NCBI GenBank assembly: GCA_003223215.1
Contig: QHYH01000104.1
Span: 60,531 to 124,530 of the forward strand
Length of the DNA: 64,000 bases
Reading direction: 5' to 3'
Source of the DNA: Acidobacteriota bacterium
Lineage (GTDB): Bacteria; Acidobacteriota; Terriglobia; Acidiferrales; UBA7541
Of this stretch, positions 45,001 through 53,656 are shown piece by piece. Every line of letters begins with the position of its first letter. The first letter of the stretch is position 1. The translations under genes were made by a program, and so were the position numbers. Below the pieces are notes generated by a model. That model did not search any database and was not told the origin of the DNA. It saw nothing but the letters and a program-made list of their open reading frames with translations.

Positions 45001-45698
45001 TCATACAGCGAAGTCTGGACCTTGAATTCTTGGATCACGTCGGGATTCGGCAGCGGAACGTAGGTCGCTTGCGCCACGTTGTAGTCGGTCGCGCTGATGC
45101 CTTCGATTAGGTAGTTGTTGTTGTCCTCGCGCTGCCCGTTCACGAACAGTTTCACGCTGCCCCGCCCGAGCTGGGCGGCAGCGTTTAGTTCACTCTGCGC
45201 GCCGGCGGATAGTGTCAGCAATTGTTGGTAGTTCTGCGTGGCCAGGGGTAGCTCGCGCACCGTTTCCGTGCCTAGCGACTCTCCGGTCGTGGCGCTCGTG
45301 GTGTCGACGGTCGCGATCTGCGCCGAAATCTCCACTTTTTCGCTGACCGCACCCGGCTTCAAGGTGATCGTCACTTTGGTGGTTTCCGTCACGCGCACGG
45401 CAATGCCGTCCGCCTTGGCCTGAGAAAATCCCGATTTGTTCACCACCACCGAGTACGTACCGGGAGGCAGCAAGGGCACAACAAAAGAACCGTCCGAGCC
45501 CGCAGGCAGCTTTCGCACGACCGTTTCTGTGCGTGTGTCGATAATCTGTACATCCGCTCCGGCCACCGACCCGCCGCTCGTGTCCACCACCGTGCCGCTG
45601 ATGGCGCCCGTCGCGCCGCCTTGGCCGTAAGCGCATCGGGCAGCCGACAGGGCTATCAGGAATGCCGCGGTCGATAACGCTCGATAAACGATTCGCAT
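42015..45698 (-). CDS. Oar-like TonB-dependent receptor with carboxypeptidase-regulatory domain (second)
   Basis: About 1227 residues from MRIVYRALSTAAFLI at 45698 (AGGGGGTGTT upstream). The signal peptide ends with AYGQ. Residues 28-115 hold the carboxypeptidase-regulatory fold (ISGTVVDTSGGSVAGADVQI ... PGTYSVVVNKSGFSQ), then a plug-like region and a long barrel ending VGTPRLVQFSLRYAF. It differs throughout from the first receptor. Ligand unknown. It is divergent from the FecR-type gene across a 357-bp region. Confidence 0.92.
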   Translation of the reverse strand: MRIVYRALSTAAFLIALSAARCAYGQGGATGAISGTVVDTSGGSVAGADVQIIDTRTETVVRKLPAGSDGSFVVPLLPPGTYSVVVNKSGFSQAKADGIAVRVTETTKVTITLKPGAVSEKVEISAQIATVDTTSATTGESLGTETVRELPLATQNYQQLLTLSAGAQSELNAAAQLGRGSVKLFVNGQREDNNNYLIEGISATDYNVAQATYVPLPNPDVIQEFKVQTSLYDASQGRNGGGNVNAILKSGTREWHGDIYEFFRNDVLNANEYFVNRQGQPRPAVKQNIFGGSLGGPVVKENYGFFFVNYQGTRQRSGLSPGTFISTNIPYIPAADRASMTQLEADCGVPSIDPVVFALLNFKQNQFGGGAGGYLFPAPANVPAGAKLCDPANPVPFVVSRPGKYTDDQFTSNWDREFRGGTDKLSARFFFSDSESFLPFGAGDLQESLGSTLASSISSASLNFPFDTPVGARFLNITETHLFSPALVNEFRFGFVHINDNLDNFPPVTVSDLSIDRPTNNVTSSIYKFVLASSGFEIGPAPFADQHQTQNNYNFVDTVSWVKGKHVLRFGGEYTRVHLDKLFPQVFNGELFFTNTTNGNTDFQNFLLGSPQFSFGGGGVYNHEYRTNNYGFFAQDDWKIRRDLTLNLGLRAEVFGAFYDNACHIGNLDPGLANSGQFPFVYPSCVKNLSLAGLTGSATRTTLDNNYSTGLGPRIGLAYDVFGRHTTTIRGGYGIYYVREDVGNVDQLSFQTPFLPVAFGGGPPNCLGLFFSETPPPATGPLSGCPNPNPNGLPKAGTLDPTFVPCLSVLTGFVDSSGNPTSDTSQNAVYGPTAGSTCPGPLLSTNIFGLEVPRHSVVPNTQQWNLTVQRSLGKQWVLEVGYVGTHAVHLRETRDNLQSLRASAANSVKVNSPFCNPNPCVITTNTFGNAVARSRAQGINGYGGFQLFANDAYSHYHSLQTTLSRRWVAGYFQAAYTFSKSTDATSSGNTAFNTAFNDESTLAASRGLSDFDRPHRLSVSYRYELPFYKGATGLREKLLAGWALSGITIFQSGTPFSVTDSGAGTAFLVAGFTPGTLSGSLATGSTLASAVRTGDIHRRIDGYLNSSAFSTAPLLYGPSLCDPNQSDTNILPNANYCTTDFGNLGRNVFRGPHQQNWDFSLIKNFKLTERQELRFAADFFNIWNHANFGNPTVTDVETIGGANSPFGKITSTVGTPRLVQFSLRYAF

Positions 45699-46055
45699 AA
45701 CACCCCCTAGCGATCGAACTCCGCCGCCCCGCAGTGGTGAGCAACTCAAATATGCTTACGGCGCCCTGCAGAGGAAAGGCGAACGGTCCTGCGAGAACAC
45801 CATGCGGACGAACTGGATATCCGCTCGGAAGCTAGCGTTTCGCCGTGGCAGTGTCAAGAAACGAGTGCATCAAATTCCGCACGCACCTCATGCGCTTGCT
45901 AGCGACGTTAGCTAACCCCTCGAATCCGCATGCGGGCGTAGCCCCACTTGACGTCGCCCACTCCCGGCGAGACTATCCTTGTTAGGCAGCGTGCCGGGTG
46001 CAACGGGACCGCCACCCCTGCCGTCTAATGATTGTTCCCCGCGAGGGGGTGACTT
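45699..46055. promoter_or_regulatory. divergent intergenic region between the second receptor and the FecR-type gene
   Basis: 357 bp with no gene. It must hold the promoters of both flanking genes. The plus-strand ribosome site GAGGGGGTGA is just before 46056 and the minus-strand AGGGGGTG is just before 45698. No operator identified. Confidence 0.4.
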
Positions 46056-47795
46056 ATGACTCTCCGTAGACTGTTTCCCTTTTTGCTTTTGGTTCTGCTG
46101 GCGGCGCTGTTCCTTAGTGTGCCGTCGGCTTCGGCTGACTCGAGCCATGCCCGCATCATCCGGCTCAGCGTGGTCACCGGGGACGTACGCTTTGCGGCCA
46201 AAACGCAGGGTGATCCTTTGACGGATTCCCGTGCTGGCTGGGATGCGGCTCAAATGAACCTGCCCATTCGCCAGGGCTACGTTCTCGCGACGGACAATGG
46301 CCGCACGGAAGTCGAGTTCGAAAACGGCACGCTGGCCTTCCTGAAGGAAAACACCGTTCTCGAGTTTTATGATCTCTCGCTGAAAGACGGCGCTCTCATC
46401 ACGCGCCTGGTTTTGCGCCAGGGTAGCGCCTCCTTCCATGTGAATCCCTTGGAGGGCGATTATTTCAGCGTGACTGGCGGCGACTTCACCGTTGAGGTCG
46501 GCAGCCGTGCGACTTTCCGTCTCGACAATTTTGACGACGGCAGTACCGTCGAAGCGATCTCGGGCCACGTCAACGTCCTGCATCGGGACGAAACGACGCG
46601 GCTTGAAAAGGGCCAGTCGCTTTCCATGAAGGCCGGTGGCGAAGTGTCCGTGAATATTGGCCGCGTCCCCGAACCGGACGAATTTGACCACTGGGTCTCC
46701 GGCCGGATTGACACCGTTTCCACGGCCACTTCCGCCGCCATGCAATATACGAGTTCTCCTTATTACGCCCCGGGATTCGGCAGCCTGTATTCCTACGGTT
46801 CGTGGTTTAACTGCGGAGCCTATGGTTACGGCTGGCGGCCCTTCGGTGTCGGAGCGAGCTGGTCGCCCTTTACCGACGGACAATGGATTTGGGACCCTGC
46901 ATTAGGCTGGACGTGGAACAGTTTCCAGCCCTGGGGTTGGGCTCCCTACCACTACGGGGGCTGGCTGTTCGACTCCGGCTGCGGAGGTTGGTACTACTCG
47001 CCGCCTTTGTTGTATGGCGGCTACTACCCCGCTCCGGGCGTTCCCATCCGGCGCTTTCCGCCGAGGGTCCATGCGCCGCGGCCCGTCTATCGTCCCGTAA
47101 CTGCGGTTTTTGTTCGCAACAACAAAACGCTCGGGATCGTTCCGATGCATCCGCTGGACGGCAAGGGCAAGACTCCCCTGAACCTGGATCATGGAATTGT
47201 TTCGCCTAGGGGAGCGAGCGATCTGGCGGGACGGCGCGTGATCGCCTCCGAGCCCGGAGAGAAATGGCAAACCTTGAAGTCCCCGCCCAAAGACGCTTTC
47301 AGCAATGGGCTAGTCGCTTCCGCCGCCCCCGAGCGTGTTTCGAGAACCGTGCTCGAGCGCGCTTCGGGTACGCGTATCGTCTCCACGATGAAAGACTCGT
47401 CGATCGTCTACGACCCCAAAGAGCATCGTTATGTAAATTCGAGTAACGTGCCGAGCTCCGCATCGCGCGAAAGCCTCGCGGCGCGCGAAAAAGTGCCGTC
47501 TCCAGCCCGTGACGGCCGCAACAACGTGGATGTGCCCCGCACGAGCGCGCGCACGGCCGTCGCTCCGCCGCGCAATAGCGTCCCGCCCCCCGTGCCGTAC
47601 TACTCAGGCGGTGGGGAGCGCAGCTCGGTCGGCGGTTCGCACGGCTCCTGGGGCGGGGGCGGATCGAGTGGCTCCCGTTCTTCCGGTGGCTCCAGCATGG
47701 GCGGGGGCTCCGGGCATTCGGCGCCAGCGCCTTCAGCGCCCTCAGCGTCCCACGGTTCTTCGGGCGGCGGCGGTGGTTCGCACGGCCGCCCGTAG
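46056..47795 (+). CDS. FecR-domain secreted protein with WDP-type repeats (DUF6600-like)
   Basis: 579 residues. Signal peptide ending ASAD. A FecR-like beta domain (35-215: VVTGDVRFAAK, TEVEFENGTLAFLKENTVL, VEAISGHVNVLHRDET). A Trp/Tyr/Gly-rich middle (FTDGQWIWDPALGWTW, GWAPYHYGGW) matches DUF6600, then Pro/Arg-rich and a Ser/Gly-rich low-complexity tail (GGSMGGGSGHSAPAPSAPS). Such proteins are predicted surface or periplasmic in Acidobacteriota. The tail could anchor to cell wall material. Function unknown. Confidence 0.82.
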   Translation: MTLRRLFPFLLLVLLAALFLSVPSASADSSHARIIRLSVVTGDVRFAAKTQGDPLTDSRAGWDAAQMNLPIRQGYVLATDNGRTEVEFENGTLAFLKENTVLEFYDLSLKDGALITRLVLRQGSASFHVNPLEGDYFSVTGGDFTVEVGSRATFRLDNFDDGSTVEAISGHVNVLHRDETTRLEKGQSLSMKAGGEVSVNIGRVPEPDEFDHWVSGRIDTVSTATSAAMQYTSSPYYAPGFGSLYSYGSWFNCGAYGYGWRPFGVGASWSPFTDGQWIWDPALGWTWNSFQPWGWAPYHYGGWLFDSGCGGWYYSPPLLYGGYYPAPGVPIRRFPPRVHAPRPVYRPVTAVFVRNNKTLGIVPMHPLDGKGKTPLNLDHGIVSPRGASDLAGRRVIASEPGEKWQTLKSPPKDAFSNGLVASAAPERVSRTVLERASGTRIVSTMKDSSIVYDPKEHRYVNSSNVPSSASRESLAAREKVPSPARDGRNNVDVPRTSARTAVAPPRNSVPPPVPYYSGGGERSSVGGSHGSWGGGGSSGSRSSGGSSMGGGSGHSAPAPSAPSASHGSSGGGGGSHGRP

Positions 47796-47854
47796 AAGTG
47801 TTTTCTCTTCGGCGAGAGCGAAGGGGTTTTCCCGCGCGGCAGTCGAACCGCTCG

Positions 47855-48664
47855 CTAGGAAAAAATCATTCCCGCGTAGCCGACGACCTGGCTCAGATCG
47901 CCTGAAACATCGGCGGAGGTCGAGTATTTCACCAGTTGCGATTTCTTCCATCCCAGCGCGTCGAGCGCCGTGAGCATGGCCACCGCGGGGCCCAGGCCGC
48001 ACATGGAAATCTCCTCGTTGCGGCAGGTGTCATAAAGTCCGGCGGCATCGAGCGCCAGCAGTCGGTCGATGGCTTTGCGATCCTTGACTCGCGTCGTCCG
48101 GTCGTCTTCGTAATGATTCAGATCCGAGGTCGTCAGCAACAGCACCCTTTCCGTCGCATGCGCAAGCACCCGCCCCATCGCTTCGCCCACCCTCACGAGC
48201 GACTCGAATTCGACCGTTCCCAGCGCCACGGGCACAAACGAAAATCCCGGCGCCAGCACCTGAAGAAACGGCACCTGCACCTCAAGCGAATGCTCCGTGC
48301 TGTGCGCCACGCTGTCCTCGCAGAGCAGCGGGCATTCTCGCCGCAGTTCCTCGGCAAGCGCTTCGTCGATCGGCGCATCCCCGAGCGGCGTGCGCCAGGC
48401 CCCGCTCGATAGAATCGCCGCCGGTTCGCCCCGCGGATAGTGCCGCACGCCGAGAACAATGATCTTCCGCGGCAACACCAAGCGCGCATACACCGCCCCG
48501 GCGACGTGGCCCGAGTACATGTATCCCGCGTGGGGCACGAGACACGCTTTTGCGGGAATAGCCTGCTGCTGCGGATCAGACCGCGAGTATTCACGAACTA
48601 GAGAAGTCAGTTCGTTGGAATCAGAGGGGTAAAAGCGTCCGGCAACTGCAGGGAGGCGCAGCAT
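47855..48664 (-). CDS. amrB: MEMO1-like AmmeMemoRadiSam system protein B
   Basis: 269 residues from MLRLPAVAGRFYPS at 48664. Conserved motifs: PHAGYMYSGHVAG, GVRHYPRGEPAA, EHSLEVQVPFLQ, SDLNHYEDDRT, CGLGPAVAMLTALDALG. These match the MEMO family, which carries histidine/cysteine residues resembling those of class III extradiol dioxygenases. The partner AMMECR1 and radical-SAM genes are not in this window, so the system is incomplete here. Activity is unproven. Confidence 0.9.
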   Translation of the reverse strand: MLRLPAVAGRFYPSDSNELTSLVREYSRSDPQQQAIPAKACLVPHAGYMYSGHVAGAVYARLVLPRKIIVLGVRHYPRGEPAAILSSGAWRTPLGDAPIDEALAEELRRECPLLCEDSVAHSTEHSLEVQVPFLQVLAPGFSFVPVALGTVEFESLVRVGEAMGRVLAHATERVLLLTTSDLNHYEDDRTTRVKDRKAIDRLLALDAAGLYDTCRNEEISMCGLGPAVAMLTALDALGWKKSQLVKYSTSADVSGDLSQVVGYAGMIFS

Positions 48665-48681
48665 GAGCCGCCTCACGAAAA

Positions 48682-49083
48682 TCAAATGGGCTTCGAGGGT
48701 TTCCCTTTGAACTTCAACGCTTGCATCGTGGTGGGGTTGTAATAAATCGTCACTTTGTCGCCGTACTGGTAGCCGCCCTTGTCCACGATTTGCTGCATTT
48801 TCTGCGAGGCTTCCTCTGCCAGAGGGAACGTCAGGATCGTCAGTTCGCTTTCCTTGCTGCGCGCGGTAATCTGCGCGACGTTCGCGTGCAGCACAAAGCC
48901 TTCAAATTTCACGAGCCCATTGGCTTTGGGCTTTGGCTTCACGGCGTTCACAATGATCGGGACCACCGTATCGACGACGATGGGCGCTAGCGGAGCCTGC
49001 GCCGCGGCAGGCGGGCAAAAAACGGCTGCAGCCTGAAACGCTGCTGGCAGCAGAAGCCCGGCGGCTTTGGTGAAACTCTTCAT
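48682..49083 (-). CDS. secreted protein, hypothetical
   Basis: 133 residues. A signal peptide (FTKAAGLLLPAAFQAAAVFCPPAAAQ) is followed by a small beta/alpha domain: VKFEGFVLHANVAQITARSKES and TFPLAEEASQKMQQIVDKGG, ending YNPTTMQALKFKGKPS. The ATG overlaps the stop of the upstream gene (ATGA). No family recognised. Probably acts outside the cytoplasm. Confidence 0.7.
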   Translation of the reverse strand: MKSFTKAAGLLLPAAFQAAAVFCPPAAAQAPLAPIVVDTVVPIIVNAVKPKPKANGLVKFEGFVLHANVAQITARSKESELTILTFPLAEEASQKMQQIVDKGGYQYGDKVTIYYNPTTMQALKFKGKPSKPI

Positions 49084-49436
49084 GCGGCGTCGTCCGTCGC
49101 AATCCGCAGCGACTTCAGAAACCTCACGTCCTGCGGCGTCATCGCCAGTCGGGCCACCGGCTTCTTCTCCGCTTCTTCCATCAGCGATTCCTGGTCCACT
49201 TGGATGCGAAGCGATTCGAGGAAGCGCCGGTCGTGGGTGGTCAGTTTTGCATCTTCCGACGTGGTGCCGTCGCGCTTGGCCAACCCGATCGTGGCGTCCA
49301 GCTTCAGGACAATGTCGTAGCCGTGCGCCCTCACTCCGGCAATTGCGCCGGTGATGCGGTCGGATTCCGATACCGTATCGTTGATCGCGTGACCCAATTC
49401 ACGGAGCAGGTTCTTGAGGTGATCGTCGAGTTGCAA
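49080..49436 (-). CDS. small hypothetical protein
   Basis: 118 residues, soluble and without signal peptide. Starts MQLDDHLKNLLRELGHAIND (amphipathic helix), then VRAHGYDIVLKLDATIGLAKRD. Contains two copies of a similar motif, LTTHDRRFLESLRIQVD and MTPQDVRFLKSLRIATD, about 35 residues apart, a weak internal repeat. It is coupled to the next gene by 4-nt overlap. Function unknown. Confidence 0.65.
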   Translation of the reverse strand: MQLDDHLKNLLRELGHAINDTVSESDRITGAIAGVRAHGYDIVLKLDATIGLAKRDGTTSEDAKLTTHDRRFLESLRIQVDQESLMEEAEKKPVARLAMTPQDVRFLKSLRIATDDAA

Positions 49437-49619
49437 GGGGAACTCTCCCGTACTTCCACTGCCATTTTAGGCTCACACATCGTTGGATACAAGAGAGCTT
49501 CGTGGCGTTGTCTCCAATCGGTCCACAGGGCATTTCCCGGCCTCCGTCCCTCTCCGCCGTCCCAATGGGATCGCCCATGGCCTTCGGCTCGGCCGCCGGT
49601 TTTGCGCTAAGATGCTCTT

Positions 49620-49874
49620 ATGTCGACGACGGCACACGCGGCCAGGGCTTCCCGCCAGCAGGGCGGCTTTCGCCGGCTGTGGCGTGTGCTGCGGCAGCTT
49701 TTTCACGAGGTTGTGGGCGCGGTCTTTGCCATTCTGGCGCTGGGCTGGCTGAACGCCGCGTTTCGCGCCTGGACCCGCGACGCCTCGCGCTGGCTGGTCG
49801 CCCTGGCCGTCTCGATGGGAGCCTTGCTCGTGTTTTTTGCGGTGACTTCGTTCCGCTACGCGCGGAAGTTATAG
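49620..49874 (+). CDS. small membrane protein upstream of acyl-CoA mutase
   Basis: 84 residues with two hydrophobic helices: FHEVVGAVFAILALGWLNAAF and WLVALAVSMGALLVFFAVTSF. Basic N-terminus. It starts 54 nt before the mutase gene. Real because codon use fits and the pair of helices is well formed, but it is short and I cannot name it. Possibly in the mutase transcript. Confidence 0.5.
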   Translation: MSTTAHAARASRQQGGFRRLWRVLRQLFHEVVGAVFAILALGWLNAAFRAWTRDASRWLVALAVSMGALLVFFAVTSFRYARKL

Positions 49875-49928
49875 CCGCTGGCACTTCGCGCGGCTGATCG
49901 AATTTGGATTTTTCGCGTTTTCGCAACC

Positions 49929-51554
49929 ATGTCTTCCGCTAAAACCAACTCCGCGCCTCCGGCCGAGCGCAAACCAAAATTCTCGACGCTATCCGGCTTG
50001 CCCGTCGACCCCGTGTACGCCCGAGAAAGTCTTGGCACCTGGGACCCGGAAACCGAGCTCGGCTATCCCGGCGAATTTCCTTACACGCGCGGCATTTATC
50101 CCACTATGTACCGCGGCCGCTTCTGGACCATGCGGCAATACGCCGGTTTTGGCACCGCCGTCGAATCAAACCGGCGCTATCGCTATCTTCTGAGCAAGGG
50201 GCAGGCCGGCCTCTCCGTCGCTTTTGACCTACCCACGCAAATCGGCCTCGACTCCGACCATGCTCTTGCCCTCGGCGAAGTCGGCAAAGTCGGCGTGGCC
50301 ATCGATTCGCTCGAAGACATGGAGACGCTGTTCGACGGCATCCCTCTCGAACAAGTCTCCACTTCCATGACCATCAATGCGACCGCCGCCATCCTGCTCT
50401 GTCTGTACGTTGCGGTGGCAAAAAAACAAGGCGCCAGTCTTGGAAAACTTTCCGGCACCGTGCAGAACGACGTCCTCAAGGAATACATCGCCCGCGGCAC
50501 CTACATTTATCCCGTGCGGCCCGCCATGCGCATCGTCACCGACATTTTCGCCTGGTGCCGCGATCATCTCCCCCGCTGGAACACCATTTCCATCTCCGGC
50601 TACCACATTCGCGAAGCTGGCTCGACGGCCGTCCAGGAAGTCGCCTTCACGCTGGCCGACGGCATCGCTTACGTCGAGGCCGCACTGGACGCCGGGCTTG
50701 GCGTCGACGAATTCGCGCCGCAGCTCTCTTTTTTCTTCAACGCCCACAATGATCTTCTTGAAGAAATTGCCAAGTACCGCGCGGCGCGCCGCCTGTGGGC
50801 CAAAATCATGCGCGACCGCTTCCACGCAAAAGACCCGCGCTCGCTGCTCTTGCGCTTCCACGCGCAGACCGCCGGGTCTTCGCTCACCGCCCAACAGCCC
50901 GAAAACAATATCATTCGCGTCGCGATGCAAGCCCTCGCCGCCGTTCTCGGGGGTTGCCAGTCTTTGCATACAAACTCGCTGGACGAAGCGCTGGCCTTGC
51001 CGACCGAAGAGTCCGCCCTCATCGCCCTGCGGACCCAGCAGATCATTGCGCAGGAAACCGGCGTCACCAACACCATCGACCCGGTCGCCGGTTGCTATGC
51101 CATCGAGCATCGCACGGACGAAATCGAGCGCCGTGCCGAAGACTACAGCGCCAAAATCGACGCGCTAGGCGGCATGCTGCGCGCCATCGAGACGGGTTTT
51201 GTTCAGGCGGAAATCCAGAAAGTCGCGTTCGAATTTCAGCGCGCGGTCGAGAAAAAAGAGCAAATCGTCGTCGGCGTCAACGATTTCATCGGCGAAGAAG
51301 CCCGGCAAATTCGCACGCTGCGCATTGACGAGGAAATCGAGCGCTCGCAAATCGCCCGGCTCAAAGCTCTCCGCGCCCGTCGCGATCCTGACCGCGTGGC
51401 CTCCGCCCTTGCCGAACTCGAGCGCTGTGCCAACACATCGGAAAATCTTCTCCCGGCCATCCTCGATGCCGTCGAAGCCTACACTACGGTCGGCGAAATC
51501 TCCGACGCCCTCCGCCGCCTTTTCGGCGAGTATCAGGAATCCGTGGTCATCTAG
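49929..51554 (+). CDS. acyl-CoA mutase large subunit (methylmalonyl-CoA mutase family)
   Basis: 541 residues. The TIM-barrel motifs include [61 protein letters not shown] and [19 protein letters not shown]. It lacks the C-terminal cobalamin-binding domain (no DxHxxG), so it must pair with a separate small B12 subunit not in this window. The family rearranges the carbon skeleton of acyl-CoA esters with adenosylcobalamin; isobutyryl-, ethylmalonyl- and methylmalonyl-CoA forms cannot be told apart safely here. Confidence 0.93.
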   Translation: MSSAKTNSAPPAERKPKFSTLSGLPVDPVYARESLGTWDPETELGYPGEFPYTRGIYPTMYRGRFWTMRQYAGFGTAVESNRRYRYLLSKGQAGLSVAFDLPTQIGLDSDHALALGEVGKVGVAIDSLEDMETLFDGIPLEQVSTSMTINATAAILLCLYVAVAKKQGASLGKLSGTVQNDVLKEYIARGTYIYPVRPAMRIVTDIFAWCRDHLPRWNTISISGYHIREAGSTAVQEVAFTLADGIAYVEAALDAGLGVDEFAPQLSFFFNAHNDLLEEIAKYRAARRLWAKIMRDRFHAKDPRSLLLRFHAQTAGSSLTAQQPENNIIRVAMQALAAVLGGCQSLHTNSLDEALALPTEESALIALRTQQIIAQETGVTNTIDPVAGCYAIEHRTDEIERRAEDYSAKIDALGGMLRAIETGFVQAEIQKVAFEFQRAVEKKEQIVVGVNDFIGEEARQIRTLRIDEEIERSQIARLKALRARRDPDRVASALAELERCANTSENLLPAILDAVEAYTTVGEISDALRRLFGEYQESVVI

Positions 51555-51698
51555 GAAATAAGCAAACTGGCACAAAGGACGAGCCGTCCATCGCGCACTG
51601 GTAAATGGTATGGGTCGCTCGGGTCCTTTCTCCTCGCCCCTTCGCACAGGCTGCCATCCCGCTTGCGCTGTAGTATTCTCATCTTGTCAGGGCATGTT

Positions 51699-52292
51699 AT
51701 GAAGCTGATTCTCGCCTCCGCCTCTCCCCGCCGCGCCGCCATTCTTCGTGACGCCGGCTATCACTTCACGGTGCTGTCCTCGGCCGTCGACGAAACCCCG
51801 TATCCTGAGGAATCGCCCGAGGACCTGGTGCTCCGCCTTGCACAAAGCAAAGCCGACCTCGCGGCCGCTCGTTCGGTCGGCCCGGCCATCCTGATTGCAG
51901 CGGACACCGAAGTGGTTCTCGACGGCCAGATTTTTGGCAAGCCGCGTTCTTCCGAAGACGCTCGCCGCATGCTCAAAAAGCTTTCCGGCCGCACCCACAC
52001 CGTTCTTACCGGCGTCGCTCTGGTTCGCCTTCCCAATGTCGAACGCCTCACCTTCGTTGAATCCACGCTTGTCGAGTTCGCTCCGCTTTCCGACGAAGAA
52101 ATCACGCGTTATCTCTCGACGGGCGAGCCGCACGACAAGGCCGGGGCATACGCCATTCAGGGCTACGCCGGGCGCTACATTCCACGCATTGCAGGTTGCT
52201 ATTTCAACGTGGTGGGTCTGCCGCTCGCCCGCCTTCAGCACGCCCTCAGCGAACTCGGCTGGAGGGAGGAATATCTCTCTACCGTCGTTTAA
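51699..52292 (+). CDS. maf: Maf-like nucleotide pyrophosphatase
   Basis: 197 residues from MKLILASASPRRAAILRDAG at 51699 (the frame opens 36 nt earlier). Signature motifs: SASPRR, DTEVVLDGQIFGKPRS, SGRTHTVLTGVAL, DKAGAYAIQGYAGRYIPRIAGCYFNVVGLP. It hydrolyses non-canonical or canonical nucleoside triphosphates (dTTP/UTP-type in the YhdE subgroup). It lies 144 nt after the mutase gene, apparently its own unit. Confidence 0.93.
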   Translation: MKLILASASPRRAAILRDAGYHFTVLSSAVDETPYPEESPEDLVLRLAQSKADLAAARSVGPAILIAADTEVVLDGQIFGKPRSSEDARRMLKKLSGRTHTVLTGVALVRLPNVERLTFVESTLVEFAPLSDEEITRYLSTGEPHDKAGAYAIQGYAGRYIPRIAGCYFNVVGLPLARLQHALSELGWREEYLSTVV

Positions 52293-52390
52293 CTCACGCT
52301 AGCCTTGCCGAAGTGCCTAGAGGGGCCGGGCATCTGGCTTCGCTTGGCTCGCCCTGCGCAGGTTCTTCGGGAGCGCACCGCGAGAGTTCC

Positions 52391-53656
52391 CTATTCGTAG
52401 CGAAGACAATCAATCGGGTCGAGGTTCGCCGCCAGGTTCGCCGGGTAATACCCGAAAAACAATCCCACACTCACGGAAATCACAAAGCCGATGGTCACCC
52501 ACAAATAGGAAAGCGTCGCCGGAACCGACGGCACGGTGAGCCGCACCAGAGCGGAGATTCCCGCCCCAATCAAAATACCGATCGTCCCTCCGACCAGCGT
52601 GAGCACGACGGCCTCCAGCAAAAATTGCAGCCGCACGTCCGCGCGCCGCGCCCCGATGGCTTTGCGGACGCCAATCTCTTGTGTCCGCTCGGTCACGGAA
52701 ATCAGCATGATATTCATCACTCCGATGCCGCCCACGAGCAGCCCGATCGAACTGATCACCGTCGTCAGAATCACCAGCGCACCGGTGAGCTGGTTCCACA
52801 AATTGCTCAGAAAGTCCGGGGAACTCAGCTCAAAATCATTTTCCTTGCCCGCCGGGACGCGCCGCAGCCGCCTCAGGGCCTGGATCACTTCCCCCTGGGC
52901 CGTCTCCACGTTCACGTCTTTGGGAACGGTAAAAATCAGGAACAGTTCCTTGGCCTCGGGGTATTCCTTGTGGAATTTGCTCAGCGGGATGATGGCGAAA
53001 ATATCCACGCCCGGGCCAAGAAACAGGCCCTGATCGTGCTCGAACGTTCCGATGACTTCATACGTGCTGCCGTTGAGGCGCACGGTCTTGCCGAGCGCGT
53101 CTTCGTTGGGAAAAAGCGACTCGCAGATCGCGGCGCCTAGCACCACCACCGGGCGGGCGTGCTCTTCGTCGAAGGCGCTGATGAACCGGCCGCGCGCGAT
53201 GGTGAACAGTGGCAGCGCCGTCGTGTATTCCGGCTCCGCGCCGCGCACGATCAGCTTCTCGACGCTACGGTCAGCGTAGGTGATCAGGTTCGAGTCTCCC
53301 AGGAAGAACCCGCGCGTGCCGATGGTGTTCACATTTTCCACGTTGGGTGCCGCCTGGCGGATGTATTCGGCGTAGGTGTATTCCAGATATTTTCGCACCC
53401 GGATCCGCTGGGGCATGCGCTGAGGGTCCGTGCCGGGCGGAAAGCGCGTCACGAAATAGGTCCGCGAGCCAAGCGACTCCACTTTGTCCTGCACGAACCT
53501 GTTCAAGCCCTGGATGATCGCCGCCATGGAGATAACCGAAGAAACGCCGATGACGATCCCCAGCACCGTGAGCGCCGAGCGCACTTTGGAGGACCGCAGC
53601 GTCTCCATGGCCGCAAGGAAGTTTTCGCGCGCCTGCTCGAGGGTCATCAGCGTCAT
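52391..53656 (-). CDS. ABC transporter permease, MacB/FtsX type
   Basis: 421 residues from the ATG at 53656, which overlaps the stop of the upstream permease (TGATG). An N-terminal transmembrane helix (LTVLGIVIGVSSVISMAAIIQ), a large periplasmic MacB_PCD domain (about 55-260) and three C-terminal FtsX helices (VILTTVISSIGLLVGGIGVM, LLEAVVLTLVGGTIGILIGAG, and the last near 385-405) are visible. It resembles half of a MacB-type exporter. No ATP-binding gene is adjacent. Confidence 0.9.
   Translation of the reverse strand: MTLMTLEQARENFLAAMETLRSSKVRSALTVLGIVIGVSSVISMAAIIQGLNRFVQDKVESLGSRTYFVTRFPPGTDPQRMPQRIRVRKYLEYTYAEYIRQAAPNVENVNTIGTRGFFLGDSNLITYADRSVEKLIVRGAEPEYTTALPLFTIARGRFISAFDEEHARPVVVLGAAICESLFPNEDALGKTVRLNGSTYEVIGTFEHDQGLFLGPGVDIFAIIPLSKFHKEYPEAKELFLIFTVPKDVNVETAQGEVIQALRRLRRVPAGKENDFELSSPDFLSNLWNQLTGALVILTTVISSIGLLVGGIGVMNIMLISVTERTQEIGVRKAIGARRADVRLQFLLEAVVLTLVGGTIGILIGAGISALVRLTVPSVPATLSYLWVTIGFVISVSVGLFFGYYPANLAANLDPIDCLRYE

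Noticed and set aside
49437..49928. Possible cobalamin riboswitch before the acyl-CoA mutase
   Set aside because: I saw no B12-box sequence or long conserved stem structure, and the region holds a small gene.
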